Shown here piece after piece: positions 1 to 6,363 of a stretch of DNA of 17,544 nucleotides. Position numbers and translations under genes: made by a program. Source of the stretch: M55B165 sp964423265 (lineage in GTDB: Bacteria > Actinomycetota > Humimicrobiia > Humimicrobiales > Humimicrobiaceae); contig CAYREF010000040.1 in assembly GCA_964423265.1 (NCBI GenBank), positions 1 to 17,544 of the forward strand. Reading direction: 5' to 3'. The stretch's first letter is position 1. The number at the start of each line of letters is the position of its first letter. The notes below the pieces were generated by a model. That model was not told the DNA's origin, did no database searches, and was given only the letters and a program-made list of their open reading frames with translations.

Positions 1-1
1 C

Positions 2-676
2 TTACTTTAGTTTAAAAGAAATATAGCGGACATGGTCGGTGTATATTACCCTAAGGCCAGTTTTTTCCCCTATAATTTCCATAGTCTTCGGGGTATAGAA
101 TGAAATATGGGTCTTATCCCTTATATAATGCCATTCCAGGAATTGCTCCCGGCTGTTGGGATGAAATAAGGTCATAATTGATAGCAATCCCTCTTTTTTT
201 AGGCAATCCCTGAATATTTTAAAATAACTTAGAGGGTTTTTCAAATGTTCGGTTACTTCTGTGGATGTAACAAGGTCATACTTTTTGCCTTGATATACTT
301 TTGAGGGTGAAAAATAGCGGTCATAAATATCCATGGTGTAGTTGTAATCCCTTTCCAGTATCATTGCCAGAACTGGAGAAGGGCCGCTCCCAAAATCCAG
401 TCCAAATTTTCCAGTTCCGCAGTATTTTAAAACAGCTGAATGGAGAAATTTCTTAAAGTAATCCACATATTCAGGGTCATCTATGGAATTATTGTGATTG
501 TTATAATTCTGGAATTCTTTTTCAGGCGATAGGATAAAGCGGTCATCTTTTGAAATAAATTCACATGCTTTGCAGTAATAATATTTTAAGCCAAAGCGCT
601 TGTGAAAGATTGCAGAAGTTTTGCTTCCACATATTTTACAGTATTTGCTTGTAGTACTCTTTTTTGTTTCCAACAT
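2..676 (-). CDS. Class I SAM-dependent methyltransferase with N-terminal zinc ribbon
   Basis: A complete 224-residue protein, from ATG at 676 to TAA at 2-4. Residues 13-38 hold two CxxC pairs (CKIC and CKAC), a probable zinc ribbon. Residues 91-101 read FGLDFGSGPSP, the glycine-rich SAM-binding motif I. An acidic DIYDR segment and a YDLVTSTEVTEHL segment follow, typical of Methyltransf_23-like small-molecule or sugar methyltransferases. The substrate is unknown. There is no signal peptide or membrane segment, so it is cytosolic. There is no Shine-Dalgarno sequence: the minus strand reads CCTCCT, not AGGAGG, upstream of the ATG, and a consensus promoter sits so close that the mRNA is probably leaderless. 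Downstream neighbours lie outside the window. The fold is fairly sure and the substrate cannot be inferred. Confidence 0.8.
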   Translation of the reverse strand: MLETKKSTTSKYCKICGSKTSAIFHKRFGLKYYYCKACEFISKDDRFILSPEKEFQNYNNHNNSIDDPEYVDYFKKFLHSAVLKYCGTGKFGLDFGSGPSPVLAMILERDYNYTMDIYDRYFSPSKVYQGKKYDLVTSTEVTEHLKNPLSYFKIFRDCLKKEGLLSIMTLFHPNSREQFLEWHYIRDKTHISFYTPKTMEIIGEKTGLRVIYTDHVRYISFKLK

Positions 677-685
677 GGTTTTACG

Positions 686-714
686 ATAGTATTAAAGGAG
701 GACTTTTTTGTCAA
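686..714 (-). promoter_or_regulatory. Sigma-70-type promoter for the minus-strand methyltransferase
   Basis: On the minus strand the sequence has TTGACA (714-709), a 17-bp spacer, and TACTAT (691-686). The -35 is a perfect consensus and the spacing is ideal. The expected transcription start near 679 is only a few bases before the ATG at 676, so translation would start from a leaderless or nearly leaderless transcript. Confidence 0.65.
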
Positions 715-951
715 TAATGCAGTATTTATTTTAAAAATCCAGGCTTAAAAACGGTTAAGAGATGTAGAGGTTTTAAAAAAAAAGCTTCTAGATTATTGTG
801 ATTTTCTGCCCTTCATATTGTCCTGGGGTTATAATATGCTCCATTTACAAAATTCAGGGACATTAATATACTTGATTGGCCTGACTTTTGTAGGCAGGAC
901 TTGTAGAAATAAAAACAGGGTTTAGGCTTAATGTGGCTTGAAGAATATTGA

Positions 952-1006
952 TTTTTATTCTAAAAGCATATAACTTATAATCAAAGGAATAATTTAAAAT
1001 AGGTGG
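952..1006 (+). promoter_or_regulatory. Probable promoter -10 and ribosome binding site of the S41 protease gene
   Basis: A perfect TATAAT lies at 976-981. The -35 is weak: TTTTTA at 952-957 with an 18-bp spacer is the best placed, and TTGATT at 948-953 is too far away (22 bp). The ribosome binding site AGGTGG is at 1001-1006, seven bases before the ATG at 1014, and supports that start. Confidence 0.45.
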
Positions 1007-1013
1007 TATTTTT

Positions 1014-2261
1014 ATGATAAAAAGACTGGCAATTAGGATAATTGTAATAATAGTAGTGGCAATATTTGTATTTTCTACTGGATTCTGGCTAGGTATAAAT
1101 TTCTATTCAGTAAAAGAATTTGCTACCCAGACCAGTGCCAATAGCATTTTTGAAGTTAAAAGTGATATAACCAAAAGCAAAGAGGCACAGAATTCCTTTA
1201 GCCTGGAGCCTCTTGAAGAAACAATAAACTTATTAAACCAGAGGTCATTAAACCAGGTTTCTAAGAATCAGCTATTGGTTTATGCTATTGAGGGCATAAT
1301 CGGGAGCCTGGATGACAAGTATGCAGAATATTTTACAGAAGATGAATATACCCAAATAATAGAATCATTTAGTGGTACCATGAGCGGGATTGGTGTAGTA
1401 GTAACCCTGGATGACCAGGACAGGGTATTAATTGTAAGAGTAATTGAAGGAACTCCTGCAGATGAAGCAGGATTAAAAGAGGAAGACATAATAGCGGAAG
1501 TGGAAGGCGAATCCTTACAGGGCTTGTCTTTAGAAAAAGTGGTAAGCAAGATCAAAGGTGAGCAAGGAACCTCTGTTAACCTGACCGTATTAAGGCCGAG
1601 TGAAGACGAAACTTTCAAACTGGATATAACCAGGCAAAGGTTCTATGTGCCCAATTTATTTGCCGAAATGCTTGACAGCAATATTGGATATATACAATAT
1701 ATCGGCTTCCAGGAAAGAGGGGCTGAAAAATTAGAAGAAGAAATAGAAAACTTGGTTGAAGACGGGGCAGAAGGAATAATATTTGACCTTAGGAATAACA
1801 TGGGTGGAATTCTTGACGACGCGGTAAATGTCTCTGACTTGTTTTTAAATGAAGGTACCATAGTAGTAGTTAAGGGCAGAATTGGAGAAGAATTAAAAGT
1901 TTCCAAATACACGGCAAAAAAAGGAGGATTTACTGAAATACCTCTAGTGATTTTAATAAACCAGTATTCAGCCAGTGCATCAGAACTGGTAGCAGGCGCA
2001 TTAAAAGAAAATGATAGGGCTACCCTGGTAGGAGAGGAAAGCTTTGGCAAGGGTACAGTCCAGACTGTACAGGAACTGTCTAATGGAGCAGGTCTAAAAT
2101 TTACTACTTCAAAATATTTCCTTCCTTCGGATAGTAGTATTGAAGGAATAGGAGTAAAGCCGGATATTAAAGTAGAATTGGACGTGGAGGCAGAAGAGGA
2201 CCTGCAATTGGAAAGAGCAAAGGAAGAAATTAAATCTATGATAAGTGATAAAGATGGCTAA
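1014..2261 (+). CDS. ctpA: S41 family carboxyl-terminal processing protease (PDZ protease)
   Basis: A 415-residue serine protease of the CtpA/Tsp family, which cleaves C-terminal tails of exported proteins. Residues 7-29 form an uncleaved N-terminal membrane anchor, placing the enzyme outside the cytoplasmic membrane. A PDZ domain follows at about 120-205 (SGIGVVV ... GTPADEAGLKEEDII). The catalytic S41 core is at about 215-385. The nucleophile is predicted to be Ser321 in YSASASE and the base Lys346 in GEESFGKGTVQ. Their 25-residue spacing and the glutamine four residues after the lysine (Gln350) match E. coli Tsp. Length is normal for the short Ctp class. The stop overlaps the start of smpB, so the two are probably co-transcribed and coupled. 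The symbol is used in the family sense. Confidence 0.92.
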   Translation: MIKRLAIRIIVIIVVAIFVFSTGFWLGINFYSVKEFATQTSANSIFEVKSDITKSKEAQNSFSLEPLEETINLLNQRSLNQVSKNQLLVYAIEGIIGSLDDKYAEYFTEDEYTQIIESFSGTMSGIGVVVTLDDQDRVLIVRVIEGTPADEAGLKEEDIIAEVEGESLQGLSLEKVVSKIKGEQGTSVNLTVLRPSEDETFKLDITRQRFYVPNLFAEMLDSNIGYIQYIGFQERGAEKLEEEIENLVEDGAEGIIFDLRNNMGGILDDAVNVSDLFLNEGTIVVVKGRIGEELKVSKYTAKKGGFTEIPLVILINQYSASASELVAGALKENDRATLVGEESFGKGTVQTVQELSNGAGLKFTTSKYFLPSDSSIEGIGVKPDIKVELDVEAEEDLQLERAKEEIKSMISDKDG

Positions 2262-2733
2262 AGCTAAAAAAAGGACTGAACAAGATAGAATACCTATAGC
2301 TAGAAACAAGAAAGCCCTGAGGGATTTCTTCATATTGGATACTTTCGAGGCTGGAATAGTCCTTAAGGGCAGCGAAGTAAAGTCAGTTCGCCAGCATAAT
2401 GTTAATTTAAAAGACAGCTATGCTAGAATTAAGAATGGAGAGTTGTTTTTATATAATATGCATATATCCCCCTACGAGAAAAGTAGGATAGAAGAAATAG
2501 ACCCAAGGAGGACAAGAAAGCTTTTAATGCACAAGAGGGAAATTGACCGGCTGGCAGGAAAATTAACCGATAAAAGCCTGACCATGGTTCCTCTTGATAT
2601 ATATATGGTTAAAAATTTAGTTAAAGTAACCCTGGCCTTAGCCAAAGGTAAGCTTAAAAGAGATAAAAGAAGAGACATTCAGGATAGAGAAACCGAAAGG
2701 GAAATAAGAAGGGCTTTGAAAAAATACCAATAA
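2254..2733 (+). CDS. smpB: SmpB, tmRNA-binding protein
   Basis: SmpB binds the tRNA-like domain of tmRNA and delivers it to stalled ribosomes in trans-translation. The 159-residue protein shows the family core: IARNKKALRDFFI, FEAGIVLKGSEVKSVR, YARIKNGELFLYNMHISPY and RKLLMHKREI. The basic tail (KGKLKRDKRRDIQDRE) inserts into the decoding centre in known SmpBs. I chose the ATG at 2254. An in-frame GTG at 2245 would add three residues, but MAKAKK fits the family start better. The start overlaps the protease stop by eight bases and has no strong ribosome binding site, so translational coupling is likely. The gene ends 27 bases before ssrA and carries the -35 of the ssrA promoter in its last codons. 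Confidence 0.95.
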   Translation: MAKAKKRTEQDRIPIARNKKALRDFFILDTFEAGIVLKGSEVKSVRQHNVNLKDSYARIKNGELFLYNMHISPYEKSRIEEIDPRRTRKLLMHKREIDRLAGKLTDKSLTMVPLDIYMVKNLVKVTLALAKGKLKRDKRRDIQDRETEREIRRALKKYQ

Positions 2734-2744
2734 TGTTATATTAT
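2716..2744 (+). promoter_or_regulatory. Promoter of ssrA inside the end of smpB
   Basis: TTGAAA at 2716-2721, a 17-bp spacer and TATTAT at 2739-2744 form a good sigma-70-type promoter. The start near 2751 would give a pre-tmRNA with a short 5' leader for RNase P to remove at 2761. The same box pair (TTGAAA/TATTAT) precedes the tRNA genes at the window end. Confidence 0.65.
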
Positions 2745-2760
2745 ATACCTTCTCCTTATA

Positions 2761-3109
2761 GGGGGCGATTTGGATTCGACGGGGATAGGTTGAGTTTGGA
2801 TTGCAAGCCGAGTATCAGAACTCGTAAAAAACTGAAAAAACAATAAACGCTGACGATACAGAGTTAGCACTAGCAGCGTAAGGCTGCTACGTCTACAGGA
2901 AGTTTCCTGTGCTTTTTGATAGGCGACGATTAGCAGGATACCTTACTGAGCTTTGTCTGCGGGCCTGGTAAGGGAAACTTTAGCAGAATAGCTTTTTGGG
3001 ATCCGGCTTGTAGGAGCCCGGAAAGTGAATAATAAAATATAGGCTAAGCTTGTAGAGATCTAAGTGACAATATCTTCGGACGCGGGTTCGATTCCCGCCG
3101 CCTCCACCA
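2761..3109 (+). ncRNA. ssrA: Transfer-messenger RNA (tmRNA)
   Basis: A one-piece tmRNA of 349 nt that rescues stalled ribosomes with SmpB. The 5' end GGGGGCGATTTGGATTCGAC is the conserved tmRNA start. Its first seven bases pair with CGCCTCC at 3099-3105 (one G-U), followed by the discriminator A and a genome-encoded CCA (3107-3109). The T arm GCGGGTTCGATTCCCGC is intact. The tag frame opens with GCT at 2849 and ends with TAA at 2879-2881, encoding ADDTELALAA, which keeps the usual LAA-type degradation tail. smpB lies immediately upstream. The 3' end is repeated exactly at 6117-6144, which marks it as an integration target. Confidence 0.96.
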
Positions 3110-3111
3110 TA
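3084..3111 (+). repeat. Left 28-bp direct repeat (att-like site) in the tmRNA 3' end
   Basis: This 28-bp stretch runs from the T arm of tmRNA through CCA plus two bases. It is identical to 6117-6144 in the same orientation, and the bases on both sides of the two copies differ. The 3' ends of ssrA and tRNA genes are classic core sites for tyrosine recombinases, so this is read as one attachment junction of an integrated element. Confidence 0.8.
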
Positions 3112-3627
3112 TTAATGTCTGCCAAACCCATAAAAGTCATAGATGCTGAAATCAAATTCAGGGCAGCTTATACACTAAATGTCAAGGATTTGGCAAGAAG
3201 TTGCTGGGCAAATTAGATCTTCAGTCCAAAGGATGCAAAAGTAGTTTGAATTTAAAAGGCCTGAGGGGGGGATTCTTAAAATACGGAACTGTCTAAAGCT
3301 GGAAAACTAATTCTTGCAAGAACTTGGGCTCCTTTGAATCTTCAAGACTTCTTACAAATGCAAGTTGCAGTATTATACACTTACCGCAACATGATCTTTG
3401 ATTGTTACCTGTAAGGTTATAATAGTTATATGCTTTGGTTAGAGATGAGGCGGTACTTAATAATATTATTATGGTCCTATTGATTATAGGATTTATTTTA
3501 ATGTTGACCTTTTAAGTCAAAAATTTATAGCAATAATATTGATAGCATTAGACTACTTGATAAGCATATGTTAATATATCCACCATGCTAATTTTTAAGA
3601 GAAAAATAAAAAGGGGAAGTTATACTT
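3112..3627. other. Non-coding stretch at the left end of the element (516 bp)
   Basis: There is no convincing ORF and no T-run terminator directly after tmRNA. It holds an imperfect palindrome TGTCAAGGATTTGGCA (3180-3195) related to two others in the window, an isolated TATAAT (3418-3423) with a poorly spaced TTGATT (3398-3403), and a small AT-rich hairpin TCCTAT/ATAGGA (3475-3491). The ribosome binding site of the next gene (AAGGGG, 3611-3616) is at the right edge. Confidence 0.5.
3180..3197 (+). repeat. Copy 1 of a dispersed 18-bp imperfect palindrome
   Basis: TGTCAAGGATTTGGCAAG matches copies at 4979 and 9850 at 15 to 16 of 18 positions, all in the same orientation. The core is a near inverted repeat (TGTCAA / TTGGCA). 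It could be an operator or a transposon-end remnant. Confidence 0.4.
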
Positions 3628-4386
3628 ATGGATAATAACAAAAAAACAGGAAATAAGAAGACAATTTCACATAAAATTATATACATTGGATCAGCTTTAT
3701 TATTGGTAGCAGGTTTTGCTTTCGGGACACTTTTTGGCAGTACGGTTAATATAGCCAGTTGGTTCGGAAACGAAGAACCTGAAAATTTAGAAGGATTTGA
3801 AGAGGCAAGGCCCCAGCTGGAGCAGCAGCTAAGACAGGAAGCAGAACAGGAAGTTATCATGCAGCATTTAGAGGATTTGGTGGAAGAAAGCGAAATCGAG
3901 AAGAACATGGATGTAATAAATGAAGGTGAAGAAGGTGCAGTGGTTGCCGTAGTTAACGGTGAAGAGATAAAATTGGAAGAATTCATGCTCCAAGAGGAAC
4001 AACAAAAACAGATGATGATGATGCAAGGCTTGGATCCGGAAAGTGATGAAATGGCCGAAGTAATAGAGCAGCAAAGGCCTCAGATCCTGGATGCTCTTAT
4101 ACAAAATGCTGTTTTAATGCAAAAAGTGGAAGAAAAAAATATTTCTATAAGTGAAGAAAAAATAAAAGAAGAATATCAATATTATATAGATCAGGCTGGT
4201 AATGAAGAATTATTGGAAGAACAGCTGGAGGCAGCCGGTATGACAGAGGATGAATTGAGACAGCAAATAGCTGAACAGCTTTCGATACAGATCTATATAG
4301 AAAATTATATAGAAGAAAATCTAGATGAAGATGAACTGGATTTCTCGGAAGAAGAATTAAGAGAGATATACCAAATGCAACAGTAG
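3628..4386 (+). CDS. Membrane-anchored SurA N-domain-like protein without a PPIase domain
   Basis: A 252-residue, very acidic protein. Residues 16-40 form one membrane segment after a basic cytoplasmic N-terminus, so the rest should be extracytoplasmic. From about residue 105 (VVAVVNGEEIKLEEF) to 245 it resembles the SurA/PrsA-type N-terminal chaperone domain. No parvulin PPIase domain follows; the protein simply stops after DFSEEELREIYQMQQ, where that domain normally begins. Residues 57-93 (FEEARPQLEQQLRQEAEQEV ...) look like the C-terminal helix that normally closes the SurA core, here placed before it. A chaperone or periplasmic holdase role is inferred. The start is supported by AAGGGG at 3611-3616. 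It lies inside the ssrA-integrated block, upstream of the small membrane protein. Confidence 0.75.
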   Translation: MDNNKKTGNKKTISHKIIYIGSALLLVAGFAFGTLFGSTVNIASWFGNEEPENLEGFEEARPQLEQQLRQEAEQEVIMQHLEDLVEESEIEKNMDVINEGEEGAVVAVVNGEEIKLEEFMLQEEQQKQMMMMQGLDPESDEMAEVIEQQRPQILDALIQNAVLMQKVEEKNISISEEKIKEEYQYYIDQAGNEELLEEQLEAAGMTEDELRQQIAEQLSIQIYIENYIEENLDEDELDFSEEELREIYQMQQ

Positions 4387-4437
4387 ATATAGCAGCAGGA
4401 ATTACAGATGCAAATAGATTAAAGCTTTAGAAAAATT

Positions 4438-4722
4438 ATGGTTAGATTATATCGTAATTTACCAAAAACCAAAAAAACTATTTTTTTAATTATTACTATT
4501 ATCTTATCTATACCAATAGGGGCAGTTACTGGGCTAATGGCCGGCCTTATAGCGACAACCTTTATTCCTATTTGCTGTGATGATGGTGGATGCCATAACT
4601 GTTTTGAATTTAATGGTATGATAGGTTATGAAGCCACTGGTACTATCGGTTTTTGGGCTGGATTATTCCTGGTTCCATTAGCGTATATATCGTTAATTAT
4701 ATATATGGAGATCAAAAAATAA
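4438..4722 (+). CDS. Small two-helix membrane protein with a CC-CxxC cluster
   Basis: A 94-residue protein I do not recognise. It has a basic N-terminus, two long hydrophobic segments (about 14-45 and 62-90), and between them CCDDGGCHNC, four cysteines in ten residues with acidic residues and a histidine. Gly-rich helices (IGAVTGLMAGLIA) suggest tight helix packing. The loop could bind metal or form disulfides. No good ribosome binding site precedes the ATG, and an in-frame stop at 4420-4422 excludes a longer form. It starts 51 bases after the SurA-like gene, so the two may share a transcript. The clean open frame with membrane-protein composition supports a real gene, but nothing in the sequence proves it. 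Confidence 0.55.
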   Translation: MVRLYRNLPKTKKTIFLIITIILSIPIGAVTGLMAGLIATTFIPICCDDGGCHNCFEFNGMIGYEATGTIGFWAGLFLVPLAYISLIIYMEIKK

Positions 4723-5176
4723 TTTATATATGTCATTATTTCTGGATATAAGCATATAATAGACTAAACCAGTAGGTTTTTGTATTCAAATAAGATAAGC
4801 TTGTCGAAAAAGTAAAAGAAATTTGTGTTCAGAATATTTAACATTATATCAAATAGGATATTTTATCTCTTTCTTATTCCCCTAATTTTTTTTAAAAATG
4901 TAAATGTAATTATTTGTAAATCATTTAATAGGTATGATAGAGCCTTCACCAAAAACCGGGGGGATGTATATCCCAAAATGTCAAAGATTTGACAAGGATT
5001 GCAATTAAGCCTTGAGAATATAAGCTTAAAACTGCTCATTCCCGGATTAATGATAGCTTTATTCTCTGTTGCTTATAAACATGAATATGCTTGGTAGTCT
5101 TGATACAGCTTATTAAAATTAAAGGTTTTTAATATAATTTTTAACCTACAGTAGCCTATAAATATTGTCCTTGCAG
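4723..5176. other. Non-coding stretch inside the element (454 bp)
   Basis: It is very AT-rich with stops in every frame. A weak hairpin AAACC-agta-GGTTT at 4766-4779 followed by TTG could serve as a poor terminator for the two upstream genes. A clean palindrome is at 4979-4994. Otherwise I see no RNA gene or ORF. Confidence 0.5.
4979..4996 (+). repeat. Copy 2 of the 18-bp palindromic motif (best inverted repeat)
   Basis: TGTCAAAGATTTGACA is a perfect 7-bp inverted repeat around GA, followed by AG as in the other two copies. It is the most symmetric of the three and looks like a dimeric protein's binding site or a transposon-end fragment. Confidence 0.45.
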
Positions 5177-5470
5177 TTATTCAATTACAATTTCAACCCT
5201 ACGGTTTAGGCTACCACTCCTTCCAGAAAAGTCCCTTTGGAGTCGACATCAGAAACTTTGAGCTCTGTATCACCCTTTCCATCAATTAAAAGGTCCCAGC
5301 CATCTACATTGTTTTCCTACGCCCAGTTTTCGAACCAGTCTTTAATTGCTGTAGCCTTGTCGATTGACAGCTGCATATTGGATGAAGCATCGTCCCTGCT
5401 GTCATATCCTGTGCAGATTCTTATATGCCAGCTTGTGCCGTTTTTACCATTATATTTGTTAATGCTTCCC
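5177..5470 (-). pseudogene. Decayed OmpA-like C-terminal domain (paralogue of the 9987-11545 gene)
   Basis: Reading the minus strand gives GYDSRDDASSNMQLSIDKAT, then AIKDWFENWA, a TAG at 5319-5317, and ENNVDGWDLLIDGKGDTELKV. It aligns almost residue for residue with the OmpA domain at 9987-10292 (GHTDSRGDAASNLQLSLDRA ... GRGDTELKVDDVD). The TAG falls where the intact copy has Lys. One base is missing near 5231-5232; restoring it reads on as GNFSGRSGSLNRRVEIVIE and a TAA at 5179-5177. The lipoprotein and WD40 parts are absent. OmpA-like domains normally hold peptidoglycan. It is a relic and not expressed as such. Confidence 0.8.
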
Positions 5471-5582
5471 CTTGCCATCTTGCGATCTCCATCTTTGGTT
5501 GTTTAGTCTGAAATCTTATTTTAGGGCCGCCTCCTCGTAAATAAGACCGCCCTTAAGTTTTTAGTCCCTTACTTTATTTCGC

Positions 5583-5631
5583 GGGTTACCTTGCTACAAT
5601 ACCCATACCCCTCTGGTAACCACGGTAACCC
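5583..5631. repeat. Cluster of GGTAACC direct and inverted repeats
   Basis: GGGTTACC at 5583-5590 is inverted relative to GGTAACC at 5615-5621 and GGTAACCC at 5624-5631; the last two are direct repeats spaced nine bases apart. Such clustered 7-8-mers near an att site could be arm-type recombinase, excisionase or replication-protein sites. Confidence 0.4.
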
Positions 5632-5634
5632 AAT

Positions 5635-5670
5635 AACCTATTTTATTGCTTAGTTTGTAATTAATAGGTT
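5635..5670. repeat. Inverted repeat AACCTATT ... AATAGGTT
   Basis: Perfect 8-bp arms at 5635-5642 and 5663-5670 with a 20-base AT-rich loop, directly right of the GGTAACC cluster. There is no T-run, so a terminator is unlikely; it may be a protein site in the element's control region. Confidence 0.35.
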
Positions 5671-5780
5671 TAATGGGGTAAGGTGGACTCACATTGCGGG
5701 TGTTCATCATCGTCCTAGCCTTACCCTCCCTATCTTGACCAGCCAATCCTTTGTCGTGGGTGTCTATGCGGTTTTTGTCA

Positions 5781-5954
5781 TTGTCCTTTTTTCTTTTTTA
5801 TAAAAAACCACTGATATTCAATGTTTGCAAGTGTCCTGTTGGTTTGTGCGGCAAATTCCCTAAACCACCTTTAGTACATGCCATCGTTTTTGGCCACAAT
5901 CCTTTTAAGTCTTTGTGCTCCTCTTGGGTCCGGGCTGAATTTGCAGGTTTTCTT
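5781..5954 (-). pseudogene. Coding-like minus-strand remnant, function unknown
   Basis: One minus frame reads KKTCKFSPDPRGAQRLKRIV-AKNDGMY, a TAA at 5873-5871, then RWFREFAAQTNRTLANIEYQ-WFFIKKKKGQ and a TGA. The residue mix is balanced and protein-like on both sides of the stop. I do not recognise the family. It could be the remains of an element gene or chance. Confidence 0.25.
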
Positions 5955-5992
5955 CTTTCAATGCCAAAACGAATGTCAAGAACAGAACACAA

Positions 5993-6110
5993 CCTAATAG
6001 CGAATATATCGTGCCGATCTATAGATTCCGGGCTTCATCTTATCGGGTATCAGGAAGGGCATACAAAACAACGGCCAATAAGGGCCAATAATAGCTATAC
6101 CCAGGTCCTA
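5993..6110 (+). pseudogene. Probable relic of a tyrosine recombinase (integrase) C-terminus
   Basis: Just before the right att-like repeat, the DNA reads collinearly like the end of a phage-type integrase. In order: GATTCCGGGCTT (D/E-S-G-L), CGGGTATCAGGAA (R-Y-Q-E), GGGCAT (G-H), AAAACAACGG (K-T-T), and TATACCCAGGTC (Y-T-H/Q-V). The joins need small deletions, and a tandem GGCCAATAA duplication (6073-6091) interrupts it. The order and spacing resemble the conserved box around the catalytic His and Tyr. Integrase genes usually sit beside one att site, which fits. It is pattern matching by eye and could be coincidence. Confidence 0.35.
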
Positions 6111-6116
6111 AAAGCA

Positions 6117-6144
6117 GGGTTCGATTCCCGCCGCCTCCACCATA
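6117..6144 (+). repeat. Right 28-bp direct repeat (copy of the tmRNA 3' end)
   Basis: It is identical to 3084-3111, covering the T-loop side, acceptor 3' strand, CCA and two further bases. No other tmRNA sequence precedes it: the T-arm 5' side reads GCAGGG in place of GCGGG. It is therefore a partial copy made by integration, not a second tmRNA gene. Confidence 0.8.
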
Positions 6145-6328
6145 AGTTTATATGCAATCCATCGGAAACCCATATCAAATCCCATGATTCCTATACTGTA
6201 ATTGTCACGGACTAAGGCAGGGATTATGGATAAAGAGTTTGTTGGCTCTGGGATTTTAATTTTGAAAGATTGTAATTCTAGAGTCTTTTTTTAGTTGCCA
6301 TAAACCTGTCTGGTAATCGATTTCACAA

Positions 6329-6357
6329 TTTATATTTTTGAATTTATATTTTATAAT
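6329..6357 (+). promoter_or_regulatory. Promoter abutting the GGDEF/HD-GYP start
   Basis: TATAAT at 6352-6357 lies only six bases before the ATG at 6364. TTTATA at 6329-6334 gives a 17-bp spacer. Transcription would start at or within a base or two of the ATG, and no Shine-Dalgarno sequence is present, so the mRNA is probably leaderless. Confidence 0.5.
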
Positions 6358-6363
6358 AGTTGT

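Larger units (their letters stand above)
677..1013. other. Intergenic region between divergent genes (337 bp)
   Basis: This gap holds the minus-strand methyltransferase promoter at its left edge and the -10 and ribosome binding site of the S41 protease at its right edge. The middle (about 720-940) is AT-rich with stops in all frames. I see no convincing ORF, RNA structure or terminator in it. Confidence 0.6.
3112..6144. mobile_element. Small, decayed integrative element inserted at ssrA
   Basis: The block lies between two identical 28-bp direct repeats, the left one being the 3' end of tmRNA. This is the signature of site-specific integration that restores the RNA gene. Contents: a SurA-core membrane protein (3628-4386), a small Cys-rich membrane protein (4438-4722), an OmpA-domain relic (5177-5470), a minus-strand coding-like stretch (5781-5954) and a probable recombinase C-terminal relic (5993-6110). 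There is no intact integrase, replication or transfer gene, so it is either a relic or a non-autonomous element moved in trans. Several short repeats lie at 5583-5670. The repeats are seen directly; the mobility is inferred. Confidence 0.7.
5471..6363. other. Long stretch without an intact gene, spanning the right end of the element
   Basis: It contains, in order: short direct and inverted GGTAACC repeats (5583-5631), an AACCTATT/AATAGGTT inverted repeat (5635-5670), a minus-strand coding-like stretch broken by stops (5781-5954), a probable recombinase relic (5993-6110), the right 28-bp repeat (6117-6144), and 219 bp of ordinary intergenic DNA ending in the promoter of the GGDEF gene. The plus-strand open frame at 5751-6215 runs through the repeat and has no protein-like motifs, so I do not call it a gene. 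Confidence 0.55.

Noticed and set aside
3475..3499. Terminator hairpin after tmRNA
   Set aside because: The stem is six AT-rich pairs and the T-run is interrupted; it also lies about 370 bases after the tmRNA end.
5237..5506. 89-residue plus-strand open frame
   Set aside because: It is the antisense shadow of the OmpA-domain relic, which aligns well on the minus strand.
5578..5670. CRISPR-like array
   Set aside because: The repeats are only 7-8 bases, irregularly spaced and partly inverted; there are no cas genes.
6117..6144. Second tRNA or tmRNA gene
   Set aside because: Only the 3' 28 bases match; no acceptor 5' strand, D arm or anticodon arm is present upstream.
5751..6215. 154-residue plus-strand open frame
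   Set aside because: It runs through the att-like repeat, has no protein-like motif except the short integrase-like end, and lacks a ribosome binding site.
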